DNA from: Bdellovibrionales bacterium
GTDB lineage: Bacteria; Bdellovibrionota; Bdellovibrionia; Bdellovibrionales; UBA1609
Assembly (NCBI GenBank): GCA_020435185.1
Contig: JAGRAA010000094.1
Location: 1-5,613 of the forward strand
DNA: 5,613 bases
Direction: 5' to 3'
Program-made: the position numbers and the translations under genes
Notes under the pieces: generated by a model
Seen by the model: only the letters and a program-made list of their open reading frames with translations
Database searches by the model: none
What the model was told of the DNA's origin: nothing
In this document: positions 4,629 to 5,613 of the stretch, in pieces
How the letters are laid out: every line of letters starts with the position of its first letter
Numbering within the stretch: position 1 is the first letter of the stretch

Positions 4629-5613
4629 ATGAAGTCAGCGCAAAAAAGTTTAGCCCTTTGGGCCTTCTTAATAGTGGCCGCTATGTTAATGTATCAAATT
4701 TATAACACACAGGCGAAAACAGTAATTAGAGATTTTGACTATCCTAAGTTTTTAACAGCAGTTGAAAAAGGAGAGATAGAGAGTGTTACTTTTAATGTAG
4801 ATACAAATGAAATTGAAGGTAAAATCAAGCCAGAATTTGCAAGTAAGTACAAAGATGCTCAGAATTTTTTAATTACAGGAAATACTGGAGATAAAGGTCT
4901 AGAGCTTGTGCAAAAGTATGGGTTAACACCGAAGTATGTAAGTTCAGATAATTCTATCGTTACCTCATTGTTTTTAAATTGGCTTCCGTTGCTTCTCATT
5001 TTCGGTTTGTTTTTGTTTGTGATGAGGCAGCTTCAAGCAGGTGGTGGCAAAGCCATGAGTTTTGGAAAGAGTAGAGCTAAGCTTTTAACTGAAAATAAAA
5101 ACAGGAAGACATTCAAAGACGTTGCCGGGGTAGAAGAGGCTAAAGAAGATTTGCAAGAGATTATAGATTTTTTAAGAGACCCAAAGAAGTTCACTCGATT
5201 GGGAGGTAGAATCCCTAAAGGTGTACTTTTGGTTGGCCCTCCCGGAACCGGGAAAACTCTTTTGGCAAGAGCGGTGGCTGGAGAAGCAAAAGTTCCGTTC
5301 TTTACAATTTCTGGATCAGACTTTGTTGAGATGTTTGTAGGGGTTGGAGCTTCTCGTGTTCGTGATCTTTTTGAGCAAGGTAAGAAAAACGCACCCTGCA
5401 TAATTTTTATTGATGAAATTGATGCTGTTGGTCGGCACAGAGGTGCAGGTCTGGGCGGCGGGCATGATGAACGGGAACAAACTTTAAATGCTTTGCTTGT
5501 TGAGATGGATGGATTTGAACAAAACAGTGGAGTTATTATTATTGCAGCTACTAACAGACCTGATGTTCTTGATCCAGCGTTACTTCGTCCTGGAAGATTT
5601 GATAGACAAGTTG
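4629..5613 (+). CDS. ftsH: ATP-dependent zinc metalloprotease FtsH, 5' part
   Basis: Membrane-anchored hexameric AAA+ protease that extracts and degrades misfolded membrane proteins and selected cytosolic regulators. The first 328 codons are in the window and the gene continues past the right edge. Transmembrane helix 1 spans about 8-25, a periplasmic domain about 26-112, and transmembrane helix 2 about 113-133. The AAA+ module follows: Walker A GPPGTGKT (203-210), pore-loop MFVGVG with aromatic F236 (235-240), Walker B IIFIDEID (258-265), the GRHRGAGLGGGHDEREQTLN segment, and the second region of homology ATNRPDVLDPALLRPGRFDRQ with arginine fingers R320 and R323 (matching E. coli R312 and R315). 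The HEXXH zinc protease domain lies beyond the window. It is preceded by its own candidate promoter and a structured leader, and sits downstream of tilS as in many bacteria. The frame is intact throughout; it was read directly from the sequence. Confidence 0.97.
   Translation, partial: MKSAQKSLALWAFLIVAAMLMYQIYNTQAKTVIRDFDYPKFLTAVEKGEIESVTFNVDTNEIEGKIKPEFASKYKDAQNFLITGNTGDKGLELVQKYGLTPKYVSSDNSIVTSLFLNWLPLLLIFGLFLFVMRQLQAGGGKAMSFGKSRAKLLTENKNRKTFKDVAGVEEAKEDLQEIIDFLRDPKKFTRLGGRIPKGVLLVGPPGTGKTLLARAVAGEAKVPFFTISGSDFVEMFVGVGASRVRDLFEQGKKNAPCIIFIDEIDAVGRHRGAGLGGGHDEREQTLNALLVEMDGFEQNSGVIIIAATNRPDVLDPALLRPGRFDRQV

Noticed and set aside
5033..5401. Minus-strand open frame of 122 codons opposite ftsH
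   Set aside because: It is the antisense of the conserved AAA+ domain; no independent support.

Overview
The window is a compact, AT-leaning bacterial chromosome segment holding housekeeping genes. The gene content fits a delta-proteobacterial or Bdellovibrionota-type organism: class II FBPase (GlpX), a RatA/Coq10-like START-domain protein, and tilS directly followed by ftsH. The taxonomic call is an inference from gene content and protein flavour. No phage, transposase, CRISPR or toxin-antitoxin cassette is visible, so the more unusual signals are small DNA or RNA structures rather than a new gene system.

Layout. Positions 3-2446 (+) form a tight run of five genes: the 3' end of a probable SRPBCC-fold protein cut by the window edge, glpX, an eight-cysteine zinc-ribbon protein, a RatA-like SRPBCC protein, and an acidic helical protein of unknown function whose start overlaps the RatA-like gene. 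Gaps are 21, 9 and 16 bases, then an 11-base overlap, which points to one operon. This run converges, with only 5 bases between stop codons, on a minus-strand gene (2452-3201) for an exported, helix-rich protein of unknown function. A divergent intergenic region (about 3202-3313) with an imperfect palindrome separates that gene from tilS (3314-4321), the tRNA(Ile2) lysidine synthetase. After a 307-base intergenic stretch comes ftsH (from 4629), the membrane AAA+ protease. It runs off the right edge before its protease domain.

Functionally the window combines gluconeogenesis (GlpX), translation fidelity (TilS), membrane proteostasis (FtsH), a lipid- or ribosome-related START-fold protein (RatA-like) and several conserved proteins of unknown role. 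tilS next to ftsH is a widespread arrangement; here no hypoxanthine phosphoribosyltransferase gene lies between them.

Most interesting non-genic signals: (1) a perfect 11-bp-arm palindrome inside tilS that coincides with an apparent extra peptide segment in the enzyme; (2) a helically spaced array of ACTAG-type repeats between tilS and ftsH; (3) a strong hairpin in the ftsH leader presenting GGA in its loop, just upstream of a GGA-rich ribosome binding site; (4) an imperfect palindrome in the divergent tilS control region.
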